64,000 nt of DNA from Corallococcus sp. AS-1-6 (GTDB lineage Bacteria; Myxococcota; Myxococcia; Myxococcales; Myxococcaceae). This document shows, piece after piece, positions 56,054-64,000 of this stretch. Made by a program: the position numbers and the translations under genes. The stretch's first letter is position 1; every line of letters begins with the position of its first letter. The DNA lies in contig NZ_JAIQDE010000020.1 of assembly GCF_020037015.1 (NCBI RefSeq), positions 1-64,000 of the forward strand, written 5' to 3'. The notes below the pieces were generated by a model. That model was not told the DNA's origin. It did not search any database and saw only the letters and a program-made list of their open reading frames with translations.

Positions 56054-56085
56054 GGGGGCGGGAGGATTTCTCCTCCGCCCCCTTC
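56054..56085. terminator. Terminator between convergent genes
   Basis: A 12-bp stem (GGGGGCGGGAGGA with TCCTCCGCCCCC, one bulged G) with a TTTC loop, followed by TTC and a pyrimidine-rich stretch. It lies between the stop of the isocitrate dehydrogenase gene and the end of the SUI1-type gene. Confidence 0.72.
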
Positions 56086-56093
56086 GTGCTTCT

Positions 56094-56471
56094 TCAGCCG
56101 ACGATGACCTTGCGCACGCCCCGCGCCTCCAGGAGCGCGGGCAGCCGTTCGCGCTGGTCACCCTGCAGCACCAGCGCGTCCTCCTCCACCACGCCCCCGC
56201 AGCCCAGGCCGCCCTTGAGCGCCTTGAGCCAGGTGTCGAGCTGGGCGGCGGGCAGCCCCAACTGCTCCACCACCGTCACCTCCTTGCCGCCCCGGCCCTT
56301 GCGCTCCATGCGCACCACGGCGCGCGCGGGCCCCTTGGGCTCGGGCTTCTCGCGAGGCGCGGGCGGAGGAGGCCCCACCGGCAGCGCCTCCCGCTGCGCG
56401 GACAGGGCGGCGAAGGGGTTGTTGAAGGGCCCCGGCGGCGGGGCCTCGTCCTTCTTGTCGCGCTTGCCCAT
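56094..56471 (-). CDS. SUI1/eIF1-family translation factor (YciH-like)
   Basis: A 125-residue protein. A Pro-rich, charged N-terminus (1-50) precedes the SUI1 domain: VVRMERKGRGGKEVTVVEQL, LKALKGGLGCGGVVEEDALVLQGDQRERLPALLEARG. Bacterial YciH proteins act on start-site fidelity in vitro. The gene ends just past a strong convergent terminator and lies downstream of VKOR-DsbA with a short gap of 27 bp. Confidence 0.9.
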   Translation of the reverse strand: MGKRDKKDEAPPPGPFNNPFAALSAQREALPVGPPPPAPREKPEPKGPARAVVRMERKGRGGKEVTVVEQLGLPAAQLDTWLKALKGGLGCGGVVEEDALVLQGDQRERLPALLEARGVRKVIVG

Positions 56472-56498
56472 GGCGTCCCGTGCGCTCCTGGTGTCCCT

Positions 56499-57902
56499 CT
56501 ACGGGTGGGCGTGGCCCTCGTGGCCGGGGGCGCCGGTGCCACGCGAGCGCGGAGGCGGCAGGGCGCTGAAGCCGGGGGCGTCCGGGTTTCCGCCCGACAG
56601 CACCAGCGCGTAGATGAGCGGCGCGGACGGGGGCACCTCACGGCCGTTCACCAGCACCAGCGGCGTGCCCTGGATGTTGAAGCGCATGGCGTATTCAACG
56701 TCCTGGCGCAGCTTCCCGATGGTCTCCGGCGCCGTCATGCACCCCTCGAGCTGCGGGCGCGCCACGGAGCCGGAGCTGGCGATCTCCATCACCTTGTCCG
56801 TGTCCAGGAAGGCCTGCGCGGCGAAGAGCTTCTCGCGCAGCTCCCAGAAGTCCTTCGCGCCCTCCAGGCACACCGTGGCCCGGGCCGCGGCGCAGCGCAC
56901 GCTGAGCGCGTCCGGTCCGCGGTTGGGGATGGCCGGGTTGCACTGGCCATCCAGCGGGAACTGGCGCGCCTCCACGGACAGCGAGCCCTTGGGGGCGTGC
57001 TGCTTGATGAGGGCCAGCTCCTCCACCAGCGCCTTGCAGTGGGGGCACTTGCTGTCCGTCCACTCCAGCACCTTCACCGGCGCGTCCGCGGGGCCGTAGA
57101 GGGCGCGCGGCGGGTAGGCCGCGAGCTTCGGCGTGGCCGACCGGTACACGGCGAGCGCGTCCGACAGGAACTGGCGCTGCTGCGGATCCAGGCTGGTGAT
57201 GAACTCCGGCAGCGTGGTCGGCGGCGCGGGCGGAGGCGGGGTGCTGCTGGAGCTGTCCGGCGTCCGCGTCTGGGTGGAGGCCACCGGCGGCAGGAAGGCG
57301 CCGGCCTTGGGCGCGTGCGGCGTGGCCCGGCCGGGCATCAGCATGGCCACGAAGGCGACGGCGGAGATGCCCACGGTCCACTGGAGCGTGCCGCCCCACT
57401 CGCCCGCCTGGGGCATCAGGGGGCCGGGCAGGCCGCGCCACGCCACGCCCGCGAACGCGAGCACCAGCACGTAGGTGCCCAGGCACGTGGGGCACACCAC
57501 GCCCACGCTCGCGCTGACGCTGGCGAACACGGCGACGGAGACGACGCCCGCGGCCGCCAGCAGGCGCAGGCCGCTGGCCGCCGGACGCACCGAGCGGCCC
57601 GCCTTCGCCCACGCGAGGTACAGCGCGGCGAGGCCCACGGCGGACAATCCCCACACGAGCCCCAGGCCCGCGATGGGGATGCCCAGCGTGTCGTGCACGG
57701 CGCTGGCGAAGTCCGAGTTCCAGACGGTCTCGCAGTTGACGTGCTCATTGATGCCGCAGCTCGTGGCGCCACCGGCGCGCAGCGTGAGCAGCTCCATCCA
57801 TTGGTAGACGGCGAGCGCACTGGTGAGGAGGCCCAGCACCAGCAGCGCGAGTGCGCCACGGGTGGGGACGGGGGCGGCCGGGGTCGGGGCCTTCTTGCTC
57901 AT
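56499..57902 (-). CDS. VKOR-DsbA fusion, disulfide-bond formation protein
   Basis: A 467-residue membrane protein. Residues 15-190 form a vitamin K epoxide reductase domain with four to five helices; Cys49 and Cys57 are the loop pair and Cys137-Cys140 (CPTC) the quinone-side pair. A Pro/Ser/Thr-rich linker (about 200-235) leads to a periplasmic DsbA-like thioredoxin domain with Cys286-Cys289 (CPHC). Both redox centres are complete, so the fusion can oxidise substrates and pass electrons to quinones by itself. Its ATG overlaps the cupin stop (ATGA). Confidence 0.93.
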   Translation of the reverse strand: MSKKAPTPAAPVPTRGALALLVLGLLTSALAVYQWMELLTLRAGGATSCGINEHVNCETVWNSDFASAVHDTLGIPIAGLGLVWGLSAVGLAALYLAWAKAGRSVRPAASGLRLLAAAGVVSVAVFASVSASVGVVCPTCLGTYVLVLAFAGVAWRGLPGPLMPQAGEWGGTLQWTVGISAVAFVAMLMPGRATPHAPKAGAFLPPVASTQTRTPDSSSSTPPPPAPPTTLPEFITSLDPQQRQFLSDALAVYRSATPKLAAYPPRALYGPADAPVKVLEWTDSKCPHCKALVEELALIKQHAPKGSLSVEARQFPLDGQCNPAIPNRGPDALSVRCAAARATVCLEGAKDFWELREKLFAAQAFLDTDKVMEIASSGSVARPQLEGCMTAPETIGKLRQDVEYAMRFNIQGTPLVLVNGREVPPSAPLIYALVLSGGNPDAPGFSALPPPRSRGTGAPGHEGHAHP

Positions 57903-58225
57903 GCGTGCTCCGGAGGGGGGGTCATCAGGACGAGGAGGCGGGCGTTGTCCGGGCCGTCATTGACGACGCCGTGTTCGGTGCCCGCGGGGGCGAAAAGGGT
58001 GGAACCGGGGCCATGCGCCGCTTCCTCGTCACCGATGCGGAAGCGACAGCGCCCCTCCAGCACGAGGTACACCTTGTCGGACGTGGCGTGCCGGTGGGGT
58101 TTCTGCGCCTGGCCCGGGGCCAGGCAGTACACGTCGAGGAAGAAGCGACCCGACTGGAAGACGGTGTGCTTCTGGAGCTTCTCCGTCGAGAAGCCCTGGA
58201 AGGCCGAAAGCTGCTTCACATCCAT
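57899..58225 (-). CDS. Small cupin-domain protein
   Basis: A 108-residue single cupin barrel. Metal-type motifs are present: KPHRHATSDKVYLVLEGRCRFRIGDEE and, for the second, GSTLFAPAGTEHGVVN, giving His-His-Glu and His as likely ligands. Function unknown. It is translationally coupled to VKOR-DsbA through an ATGA overlap, so the two are co-expressed. The YgfZ gene diverges 38 bp away. Confidence 0.85.
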   Translation of the reverse strand: MDVKQLSAFQGFSTEKLQKHTVFQSGRFFLDVYCLAPGQAQKPHRHATSDKVYLVLEGRCRFRIGDEEAAHGPGSTLFAPAGTEHGVVNDGPDNARLLVLMTPPPEHA

Positions 58226-58263
58226 CGTGGCATCCGCTCCTGCGCCTCTATATAGCGACGGGC

Positions 58264-59340
58264 ATGGAACCGCTGACGCTGCATTTTGTTCACGAGCGGG
58301 TGGGTGCCCGCTTCATTCCGGTGGGTGGCCGCGAGGTCGTGGCCGGGTATGGAGACGTGGGCGCGGAGTATGGCGCGGCGCGCGACGCCGTGGCACTGCA
58401 CGATGCGTCCTACCGCGAAATCCTCCGGATAACGGGGGAGGATCGCGCCTCCTTCCTCCACGGCATGGTGACCCAGGAGGTGAAGAACCTCCCGGTCGGC
58501 TCGGCCGCCTATGCCGCCTTCCTCACGGTGAAGGGCGCCATGGTGGGAGACGCACGCATCCTCAAGCGGGAGGACGACCTCCTGCTGGACCTGGAGCCCG
58601 GCCTGGGCGCCAAGGTGCGGGAGTTCCTGGACAAATACCTCATCTCCGAGGACGCGGAGCTGCACGACGGCACCCCGGACCTGGCGTGGCTGAAGCTGCT
58701 CGGCCCCCGGACGGCCCAGGTGCTGGCCGCCGTCCCGGGCGGCCCCCTGGAGCCCCCGGCGCCCCTGGCCAGCCGCAAGGCGTCCCTCGCGGGCCAGGAG
58801 GTGTGGCTGTTGGGGACGGCGCTGCCGGGCGGGCTGTCCGGCGTGGACGTGCTGGTGCCGCGCGCGGGGCTGGAGGCGGTGTGGGCGGCGCTGGTGGAGG
58901 CCGGCGGGGCGCACGGGCTGAAGCCGCTGGGGTTCGACGCGCTGGAACTCGTCCGGGTGGAGGCGGGGGTGCCGCGTTACGGGCAGGACATGGTGGACAC
59001 CACCATCCCGCTGGAGGCGAACCTCACGAACGCCATCTCCTACAACAAGGGCTGCTACATCGGGCAGGAGGTCATCGCCCGGGCCACCTTCCGCGGGCAC
59101 ATGAACCGCAAGCTGGCGGGGCTGCTCTTGGGGGAGAAGGACGTGGCGCCCGGCACGGAGCTGCGCCGGGGTGAGAAGAAGGTGGGCTGGGTCACGAGCG
59201 TGGTGACGTCCCCGGTGAAGGGTCAGCGGGTGGCGCTGGGCTACGTGCACCGCGACTCGCTGGAGCCGGGCACGGAGCTGACGCTGGGCGAAGGCGCGGG
59301 CACGGTGACGGTGGCCGCCCTGCCCTTCACCGCCGCCTGA
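58264..59340 (+). CDS. ygfZ: YgfZ/GcvT-like folate-binding protein
   Basis: A 358-residue GcvT-fold protein. The hallmark KGCYIGQEVIAR is complete, with LHDASYREILRITGEDRASFLHGMVTQEVKNL at the N-terminus (two segments, longer than the usual motif). YgfZ uses tetrahydrofolate to help repair or assemble Fe-S clusters of proteins such as MiaB. Length fits the family. Glycine cleavage T-protein itself is unlikely, because the KGCYxGQE signature is YgfZ-specific. Confidence 0.93.
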   Translation: MEPLTLHFVHERVGARFIPVGGREVVAGYGDVGAEYGAARDAVALHDASYREILRITGEDRASFLHGMVTQEVKNLPVGSAAYAAFLTVKGAMVGDARILKREDDLLLDLEPGLGAKVREFLDKYLISEDAELHDGTPDLAWLKLLGPRTAQVLAAVPGGPLEPPAPLASRKASLAGQEVWLLGTALPGGLSGVDVLVPRAGLEAVWAALVEAGGAHGLKPLGFDALELVRVEAGVPRYGQDMVDTTIPLEANLTNAISYNKGCYIGQEVIARATFRGHMNRKLAGLLLGEKDVAPGTELRRGEKKVGWVTSVVTSPVKGQRVALGYVHRDSLEPGTELTLGEGAGTVTVAALPFTAA

Positions 59341-59400
59341 CGCGCCCCGGCGTTCAATTCCTCTCAAAGAGAACGGCGTCCCGGCCACCCTCGCGAGGAC

Positions 59401-60495
59401 CTAGCGCCGGTGCTGGAGGGACAGACCGAGCAGCCCCGTGGGTGCGGGGGACGCGGCGCCAGAGGTCGCGTCGCGGGGTGAAGGCCGCCAACTGCCCCCC
59501 AGCGTGGCCCGGACCGCGTGGTGGTCGACATACCAACTGAGGCCTCCCTCCAGCCGAAGGCCGCGAGCGGAGTCCTCCAGTCCCTCGCCAGCGGTCCTGG
59601 CCACCATCACCCACGGCTCCATCACGGTGGCCCCCGGGCCGGGCAGGTTGACGCCCGCGCGGACATGCGCGAGCAGCGCGCGTCCCTTTGCGGAGGCCAC
59701 CTGGTGAAGCTCGGCCGAGAGCACCACCGGGCGCAGGCGCAGCAACGCGTCCACTCCCAACGAATGGGCATCACCCACCGCGTCCGTGCTGCCCTGCAGC
59801 GCGAGGGTGAGGCCCTGCCGGAGGCCCAGGTCATTCATGGGCAGGCCGAGGGCGTACGTCTCCGCCTCGGGCATCCCCAGGGTGAGGGCGGCGCGGGCCA
59901 GCAGCAGCGGCGGGCGCCCTTCTCCCTCCGGCCCGGGCCGGGCCATCACCACGCCCGCGTCGTAGCGCACGCTCCAGCCCTGCCTCAGCACCAGCCCTCC
60001 CACGTCCAACCCCGGAGCCCGCCCCGCCCCCGCTCCGGTGAGGTACTGGCGCAGGGGGCCCTGGGTGAAGGCCTTGTCGAGCGAGTCCACCACGAAGCCA
60101 CTGGTGAGGCTCTCGCGGCCCAGTTGGGGACGAAACCACCCCACGCTCAGCCAGACCTGATGGGGCAGCACGGTGAAGGTGGCGCTGGCCTCATGAAGGG
60201 CGGGCGACGGCCCCCGGACCGGACCGGGCAGCAGGGTCACTCCGTCGAAGGACACCTCCACCGAGCCCCGCACCCACTCCAACCCGCGCAGGCGCACCCC
60301 CACGCGCCCCCGCCGCAGGCGCACGGTCGCTGAGTCCCCGGCCCGGAGCTGCTGGTCGAGGCGCACCTGGAGCCCCTCCTCGAGCTCCAGCCGCGGCCCC
60401 GCCTCCTTCTCGGCCTGGGCCGGCAGCGGCAGGCCGGCCATGGCCAGCAGCCCGAGGGACAGCAGGGCCCGCCTGATGGGAATCGCGCTCGCCAC
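59401..60495 (-). CDS. Predicted outer-membrane porin-like protein
   Basis: A 364-residue exported protein. The signal peptide (RRALLSLGLLAMAGLPLPAQA) follows a GTG start at 60495. Mature part: a Glu-rich first strand then many amphipathic beta strands (QVWLSVGWFRPQLGRESL, LTLALQGSTDAVGDAHSLG) as in phosphate-selective (OprP/OprO-type) porins. The length is a little short for 16 strands. It is the last gene of the thioredoxin-rhodanese-SoxB-like-DoxX operon, suggesting anion uptake, perhaps sulfur oxyanions. That role is inferred only from context. Confidence 0.7.
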   Translation of the reverse strand: MASAIPIRRALLSLGLLAMAGLPLPAQAEKEAGPRLELEEGLQVRLDQQLRAGDSATVRLRRGRVGVRLRGLEWVRGSVEVSFDGVTLLPGPVRGPSPALHEASATFTVLPHQVWLSVGWFRPQLGRESLTSGFVVDSLDKAFTQGPLRQYLTGAGAGRAPGLDVGGLVLRQGWSVRYDAGVVMARPGPEGEGRPPLLLARAALTLGMPEAETYALGLPMNDLGLRQGLTLALQGSTDAVGDAHSLGVDALLRLRPVVLSAELHQVASAKGRALLAHVRAGVNLPGPGATVMEPWVMVARTAGEGLEDSARGLRLEGGLSWYVDHHAVRATLGGSWRPSPRDATSGAASPAPTGLLGLSLQHRR

Positions 60496-60631
60496 GGGAC
60501 GGAGCGCTACGCCCCGTCCGGGCGGGCGCCGGGGGCCTGGGACGGCGCCGCGACGAGGGGGCCGAGGACGGGCGGCAGGGTGCGGTTCAATCGAACACCT
60601 CCACTTCCAGGTCGACACGGGGGACGGGCGG

Positions 60632-61507
60632 CTAGAGCTCCACCGAGCGGAAGCCCTCGGCCTGCCGCTGGAGGGCCTCCACGAGGCCGTTCTCCACCAC
60701 CTCCACGGAGGGTGACAGCGCGGCCGGGGCAATCCCCTTCTCCGCCAGGGTGAGCCCGCACGCGACCACCCGGATGCCGGCCTGCTTCGCCTCCACGAGC
60801 CGCGCCTCCATGGCGTCCCCCGCGAGGAGCGAGGTGATCGCGGGCCCGCACACCAGCACCTCCACCTCTCGCGCGGGAAAGCCGAGCCCCTTGAGCGACT
60901 GTTGGCCGGCGGCCAGCGCGGCCTTGAGCTGGGGTGGCTGCTGCACCAGGAAGAACACCCGCTCCGTGGAGCCCGCGCCGCGTCCGGCCGGGACACCGGG
61001 GGCCAGAGGCTGTCGCGCGAGCGCCGGCAGCGCCAGGGCCAGGGCCAGGACGCCCACCGCGCCCGCCACCGGGAGCCGGAGTCGGGGGCGCGAGGCCAGC
61101 CATGCGTCGACGCTGACGGGGCCCGCGCCCTCCACGGCCCAGTGCAGCAGTCCGCCCAGGAGGGCCACGTTCTTGAAGAGCGGCCCCATGCCCCCGGCGG
61201 CGCCCACCTGCACGGTGAGGGTGATGGGGACCAGCACGGCGAAGAGCGCGACGGCGGCCCAGCGCGTGAGCGTCCCGGTGAGCAGGGCCACCCCGCCGAG
61301 CAGCAGCACCGCGCCGCTCAGCACGACCAGCATCCGGGGAGAGGCCAGCCCGCTGACGAGGGCGGCCCCCGGGGCCTCCGCCAGGCGCCCCACGATGGTG
61401 TCAGGAGCGAGCAGGTGCTTCGCGCCAGCGGTGAGGAAGATGAGGCTGAAGAGGCCGCGGAACGCGACCTGCGTGGCGGCACGAAGCCTGGGAGCGTGAA
61501 GGTTCAT
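60632..61507 (-). CDS. DoxX-type membrane domain fused to a DsrE-like sulfur carrier domain
   Basis: A 291-residue fusion. Residues 1-155 form a DoxX-like membrane domain with four to five helices (GLFSLIFLTAGAKHLLAPD, WAAVALFAVLVPITLTV). From about 175 to 291 is a DsrE/DsrF-like domain (ERVFFLVQQPPQLKAAL, VEVLVCGPAI, IRVVACGLTLAEKGI) with Cys residues at the sulfur-carrier places. DsrE-type proteins carry persulfides in sulfur transfer. The ATG at 61507 follows AAGGA, 35 bp after the SoxB-like gene. Confidence 0.82.
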   Translation of the reverse strand: MNLHAPRLRAATQVAFRGLFSLIFLTAGAKHLLAPDTIVGRLAEAPGAALVSGLASPRMLVVLSGAVLLLGGVALLTGTLTRWAAVALFAVLVPITLTVQVGAAGGMGPLFKNVALLGGLLHWAVEGAGPVSVDAWLASRPRLRLPVAGAVGVLALALALPALARQPLAPGVPAGRGAGSTERVFFLVQQPPQLKAALAAGQQSLKGLGFPAREVEVLVCGPAITSLLAGDAMEARLVEAKQAGIRVVACGLTLAEKGIAPAALSPSVEVVENGLVEALQRQAEGFRSVEL

Positions 61508-61542
61508 TTGAGGGTCCTTGGAAGGGTTGGGGGAGCGGGAGC

Positions 61543-63153
61543 TCACTGGGGGAGCTGCTGGGTGCGCAGCACCGGGGGGAGGTCCTCGCCCACCGCGCGG
61601 CCCTCCAGCGCGTCGTGCAGCCGCGGATTGCCGGCGAGGAAGCGGCGCAACGCCTCATGCGCGTCCACGTCCAGGACGCGCGGCTCCTGGACGCCGGGGA
61701 TGCGGCAGACCATGTCCGGGGCATCCCCTTCCCGCTCGCAGGCCGTCACGGTGTAGAGGCGCGCGTCGTCCACCGGCTCGCCGCCGACCTCCAGGGCCAG
61801 GAGCCGCTGCCCCTTGGGCGCGCCCGCGCGGAAGCGCAGCGTCATCCCCGAGGGGCGCGGCAGCCACCCGCCGAAGCGCTTCTCCGGGTCCTTCGCGAAG
61901 ACGTTCTCCAGCTCCTGCTCCCAGAAGGCTCGCAGTTGGCGGCCACTCACCTTGCCCGTCTTCAGCTTGTTGACGATGGGGAAGACGTTCCACAGGTCCG
62001 CCTCGCGCACCGGCCCGGGCAGCAGCGGCGTGCCGAAGCGGAAGCCATTGGAGAGGCCGATTTGCGTCCCGCCAGCGGCGCGGATGGCGTCGGCCAGCAC
62101 GTTGTCCAGCGGGTTCTCCACCACCGCGTAGCGCGCGAGCGTCACGCCGGTGTGGCCCACCGCGGGGGCCAGCGCCGCCTCGTGCGGCGCGAGCGCGGCA
62201 TCCACGAGTCGCGCCACCTCCGGGTCCTCGGGGAAGCGCGAGGCGGTCAGCTCGATGAGCTCCCAACGGCGGTCCACCACCTTCCCCGCCTCCACCCACA
62301 AGTCCAGCCGGCCGAGGAAGGAGCCGAAGGCGCCGGGCTCCACCACCCAACTGCCGGCCTGCTCGATGGGCACCTCGGTGCGCTCGTGCGTGTCGCCGGA
62401 CAGGTGGACGTCCACGCCGGGCACGCGGGCGGCGAGCCCCACCGCCTTGGCGAGCCCCACGTGCGTCATCAGCAGCACCACCTGGGCACCCTCGCGCTCG
62501 CGCACCTCCCGCACCAGCGCGGGCAGCGCCTCGGGGCCGTCGTAGCGCAGGCCCTGGCTGTAACCCGGGGGCTGGCGGCGCGGGACGTCCGGATCCGTGA
62601 AGCCGACGACGGCCACCTTCACGCCGCCCACCTCCTTCACCAGGTACGGCGGGAAGAGCCGCTCGCCGCTCCTCGCGTCGCGCAGGTTCGCGGCGATGAG
62701 CGGGTGCTTCAGCTCGCGGGCGCGCTGCCGCAGCACCTCGGGGCCGTACACCACCTCCCAGTTGCCGGGCACCGCACCGTCCAAGCCCAGCGCGTTCAGC
62801 GGCTCGATGAGGGCGCGGCCCTCGGTGAGCGCCGCCGCCCCCGACCCCTGGAGCGTGTCCCCCGCGTCGAGCACCAGCACGTCACCGCCGCGCTCGGCGC
62901 GGATCCGCTGGATGGCGGCGGCCACGCGGGCGAAGCCGCCGGCCTCCTCGATGCGCTCCTTCCCATCGCGCCAGAACAGCTCCGGGTGGGCGCGCAGTTG
63001 CGCGTGCAGGTCCGCCACGAAGAGGACGGTGAGCTGCTCGCGCCGGGGCGTATGGGCGCGGGCGGCCAGGGAGCCCGGCCGCGTCAGGGCACAGCCGGAG
63101 CCCAGGCCGCCCAGCGCGAACAGCGCGCCGAGCAGGGAGAACAGACGCATCAT
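61543..63153 (-). CDS. SoxB-like dinuclear-metal hydrolase lipoprotein
   Basis: A 536-residue lipoprotein (lipobox GLGSGCAL) of the 5'-nucleotidase superfamily. Metallophosphatase motifs: VADLHAQLR, DAGDTLQGSGAAAL, GNWEVVYG, LMTHVGL and SGDTHERT. The C-terminal domain begins at about 340 (NPLDNVLADAIRAA, GFRFGTPLLPGPVREADLWN). GNWE lacks the His-Asp dyad of nucleotidases (GNHExD), as SoxB does, and the RFGTPLLPG region resembles SoxB. SoxB cleaves sulfate from protein-bound thiosulfate. The usual GHTH is GDTH here. Neighbouring rhodanese and DsrE genes support a sulfur role. Confidence 0.8.
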   Translation of the reverse strand: MMRLFSLLGALFALGGLGSGCALTRPGSLAARAHTPRREQLTVLFVADLHAQLRAHPELFWRDGKERIEEAGGFARVAAAIQRIRAERGGDVLVLDAGDTLQGSGAAALTEGRALIEPLNALGLDGAVPGNWEVVYGPEVLRQRARELKHPLIAANLRDARSGERLFPPYLVKEVGGVKVAVVGFTDPDVPRRQPPGYSQGLRYDGPEALPALVREVREREGAQVVLLMTHVGLAKAVGLAARVPGVDVHLSGDTHERTEVPIEQAGSWVVEPGAFGSFLGRLDLWVEAGKVVDRRWELIELTASRFPEDPEVARLVDAALAPHEAALAPAVGHTGVTLARYAVVENPLDNVLADAIRAAGGTQIGLSNGFRFGTPLLPGPVREADLWNVFPIVNKLKTGKVSGRQLRAFWEQELENVFAKDPEKRFGGWLPRPSGMTLRFRAGAPKGQRLLALEVGGEPVDDARLYTVTACEREGDAPDMVCRIPGVQEPRVLDVDAHEALRRFLAGNPRLHDALEGRAVGEDLPPVLRTQQLPQ

Positions 63154-63249
63154 CGTGAAGCACCTTGGGTGAGGGGATCAGCGGATGGGACACGAGGCGC
63201 GCCGCGAGAAGTTCCCGCGGCGGGCCGGCGCCCCGGCCACCTCCACCCG

Positions 63250-63597
63250 TCACTCCCAGGCCGACATGGGGCCCAGGTTGAAGACGTCCTGGAAGCCGCG
63301 CTCCTTCAGGAAGAGCTCGGCGCGGCGGCTGCGCGCTCCACTGCGGCAGTAGACGACGAGGGGCTTCCGCGGCGAGCCGAGCTCGGCGAACCGCTGGGAC
63401 AGCTCCTCCACGGGGATGTTCACCGCCCCGGGAAGGTGCCCAGCGGCGAACTCCTCCGGCGTGCGGACATCCACCAGCGTCGCACCGGCCTCCACCCGCT
63501 GGTGGGCCTCGGCTCCGGCGGAGCGAGAGTGCGCACAGGAGACGAGGAACGGAGCGGCGGCCAGGACGGCGACGACGACGACGAGGACGGACTTCAC
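63250..63597 (-). CDS. Rhodanese-domain lipoprotein
   Basis: A 115-residue single-domain sulfurtransferase. The signal peptide carries a lipobox (FLVSCAH, Cys21). The rhodanese fold has LVDVRTPEEFAAGHLPGAVNIP and active-site Cys84 in VVYCRSGARSRRA. It would transfer sulfane sulfur to a thiol acceptor on the periplasmic side of the membrane. It lies between the thioredoxin-like and SoxB-like genes, same strand, 96 bp before the latter. Confidence 0.9.
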   Translation of the reverse strand: MKSVLVVVVAVLAAAPFLVSCAHSRSAGAEAHQRVEAGATLVDVRTPEEFAAGHLPGAVNIPVEELSQRFAELGSPRKPLVVYCRSGARSRRAELFLKERGFQDVFNLGPMSAWE

Positions 63598-63623
63598 GGA
63601 GCGGCTCCCATCAGGCCCGGAGG

Positions 63624-63659
63624 CCCGCGAGTGCCCCTGGGAAGTGGGGCACGCGCGGG
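63624..63659. other. Hairpin between thioredoxin-like and rhodanese genes
   Basis: A 13-bp stem (CCCGCG, GTGCCCC with GGGGCAC, CGCGGG; one mismatch) and an eight-base loop. No T run, so it may be an attenuator or mRNA-stability element within the operon. Confidence 0.5.
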
Positions 63660-63702
63660 GTGAGAGCCACCCCGGCGCGGAAAGGATTCTCCCCGCCTGG
63701 CG

Positions 63703-64000
63703 TCAGGAGCCCGAGCCGCCGCCGCTCGCGGGCAGGGCGTGGGGCGCGCCCGGAAGGAGGAGCCCGGCACAGCGGATCCCCGCGATGGACTCCAGGCCCT
63801 CCCGCAGTGACGTCAGGGACTGCTCGCCCATACGGCGCGCCACCTCCTGGCCCGCGCCATCCAGGAAGATGAACGTCGGCACGCCGCGGATGCCGTAACG
63901 AGCGGCGGCCTGCCGTCCCTCGGCGGTCCCGACATCGAGGCGAAGAACGCCGACGCCCTGTCCCGCGCAATGGTGCCCGGCCAGGGCCACCACGGGCTCC
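63703..64000 (-). CDS. Thioredoxin-like protein, N-terminus beyond the window
   Basis: The C-terminal 99 residues of a thioredoxin fold. VRLDVGTAEGRQAAARYGIRGVPTFIFLDGAG contains the cis-Pro loop (RGVPTFIF). The CxxC active site would lie just outside the window; the frame is open to the edge with EPVVALAGHH, which fits the helix after that site. The tail is Gly/Ser-rich. It heads the minus-strand sulfur operon and could supply electrons to the sulfur enzymes. Confidence 0.78.
   Translation of the reverse strand, partial: EPVVALAGHHCAGQGVGVLRLDVGTAEGRQAAARYGIRGVPTFIFLDGAGQEVARRMGEQSLTSLREGLESIAGIRCAGLLLPGAPHALPASGGGSGS

Noticed and set aside
60587-60631. In-frame continuation (PPVPRVDLEVEVFD) after the TAG of the DoxX-DsrE gene
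   Set aside because: Only 14 codons to the next stop. Readthrough cannot be supported without relatives.

Overview
The window is about 70% GC and looks like a chromosomal segment of a delta-proteobacterial myxobacterium of the Myxococcus/Corallococcus type. That inference rests on two Hanks-type Ser/Thr kinases (one fused to TPRs), two multidomain sensor kinases, a GAF-HD-GYP protein, many lipoproteins, a Lys/Ala-rich histone-like protein, and a lipoprotein toxin/immunity pair resembling myxobacterial SitA/SitI. No rRNA, prophage, CRISPR array or biosynthetic cluster was seen.

Region 1-3.85 kb is accessory DNA. A collagen-like protein with 36-bp repeats, probably missing its N-terminus, is followed by an IS630-type element on the minus strand. 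Its transposase is split by a second, MULE/IS256-like IS that inserted into an A7 codon tract. The seven-base duplications and inverted repeats are still readable, and removing the inner element restores the IS630 reading frame. The inner transposase itself needs a -1 frameshift. A tRNA-Pro(CGG) with promoter and terminator follows.

Region 4-40 kb is mostly core and regulatory: a receiver protein, rpe, GAF-HD-GYP, an SprT-like protein with pyk, RqcH/NFACT, an H1-like protein, a GH1 beta-glucosidase, a dihydrouridine synthase, an M50 protease-TPR protein upstream of an ECF sigma/anti-sigma pair, bcp, a CLC-CBS protein, a 1186-residue HEAT protein, a glycosyltransferase, a second peroxiredoxin, an amidohydrolase, Ser/Thr kinases, an esterase, a ChbG-like deacetylase, a hybrid kinase with a receiver lacking its Asp, queF, Ppx/GppA, a zinc alcohol dehydrogenase and an XRE-cupin regulator.

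Region 38.9-54.6 kb holds envelope and poorly characterised genes: the SitA-like toxin and its overlapping DUF2019 partner, several lipoproteins, a 2OG-Fe(II) oxygenase, DUF4230, TPR-DUF1444 and DUF2270 proteins, a degenerate sensor kinase with an intact receiver, and a tandem pair of exported proteins, the downstream one possibly vitellogenin-like.

Region 55-64 kb starts with NAD-isocitrate dehydrogenase, a SUI1-family factor, a cupin/VKOR-DsbA pair and YgfZ. It ends with a minus-strand operon (thioredoxin, rhodanese lipoprotein, SoxB-like hydrolase, DoxX-DsrE fusion, porin-like protein) that reads as a sulfur-handling system without SoxAXYZ in view.
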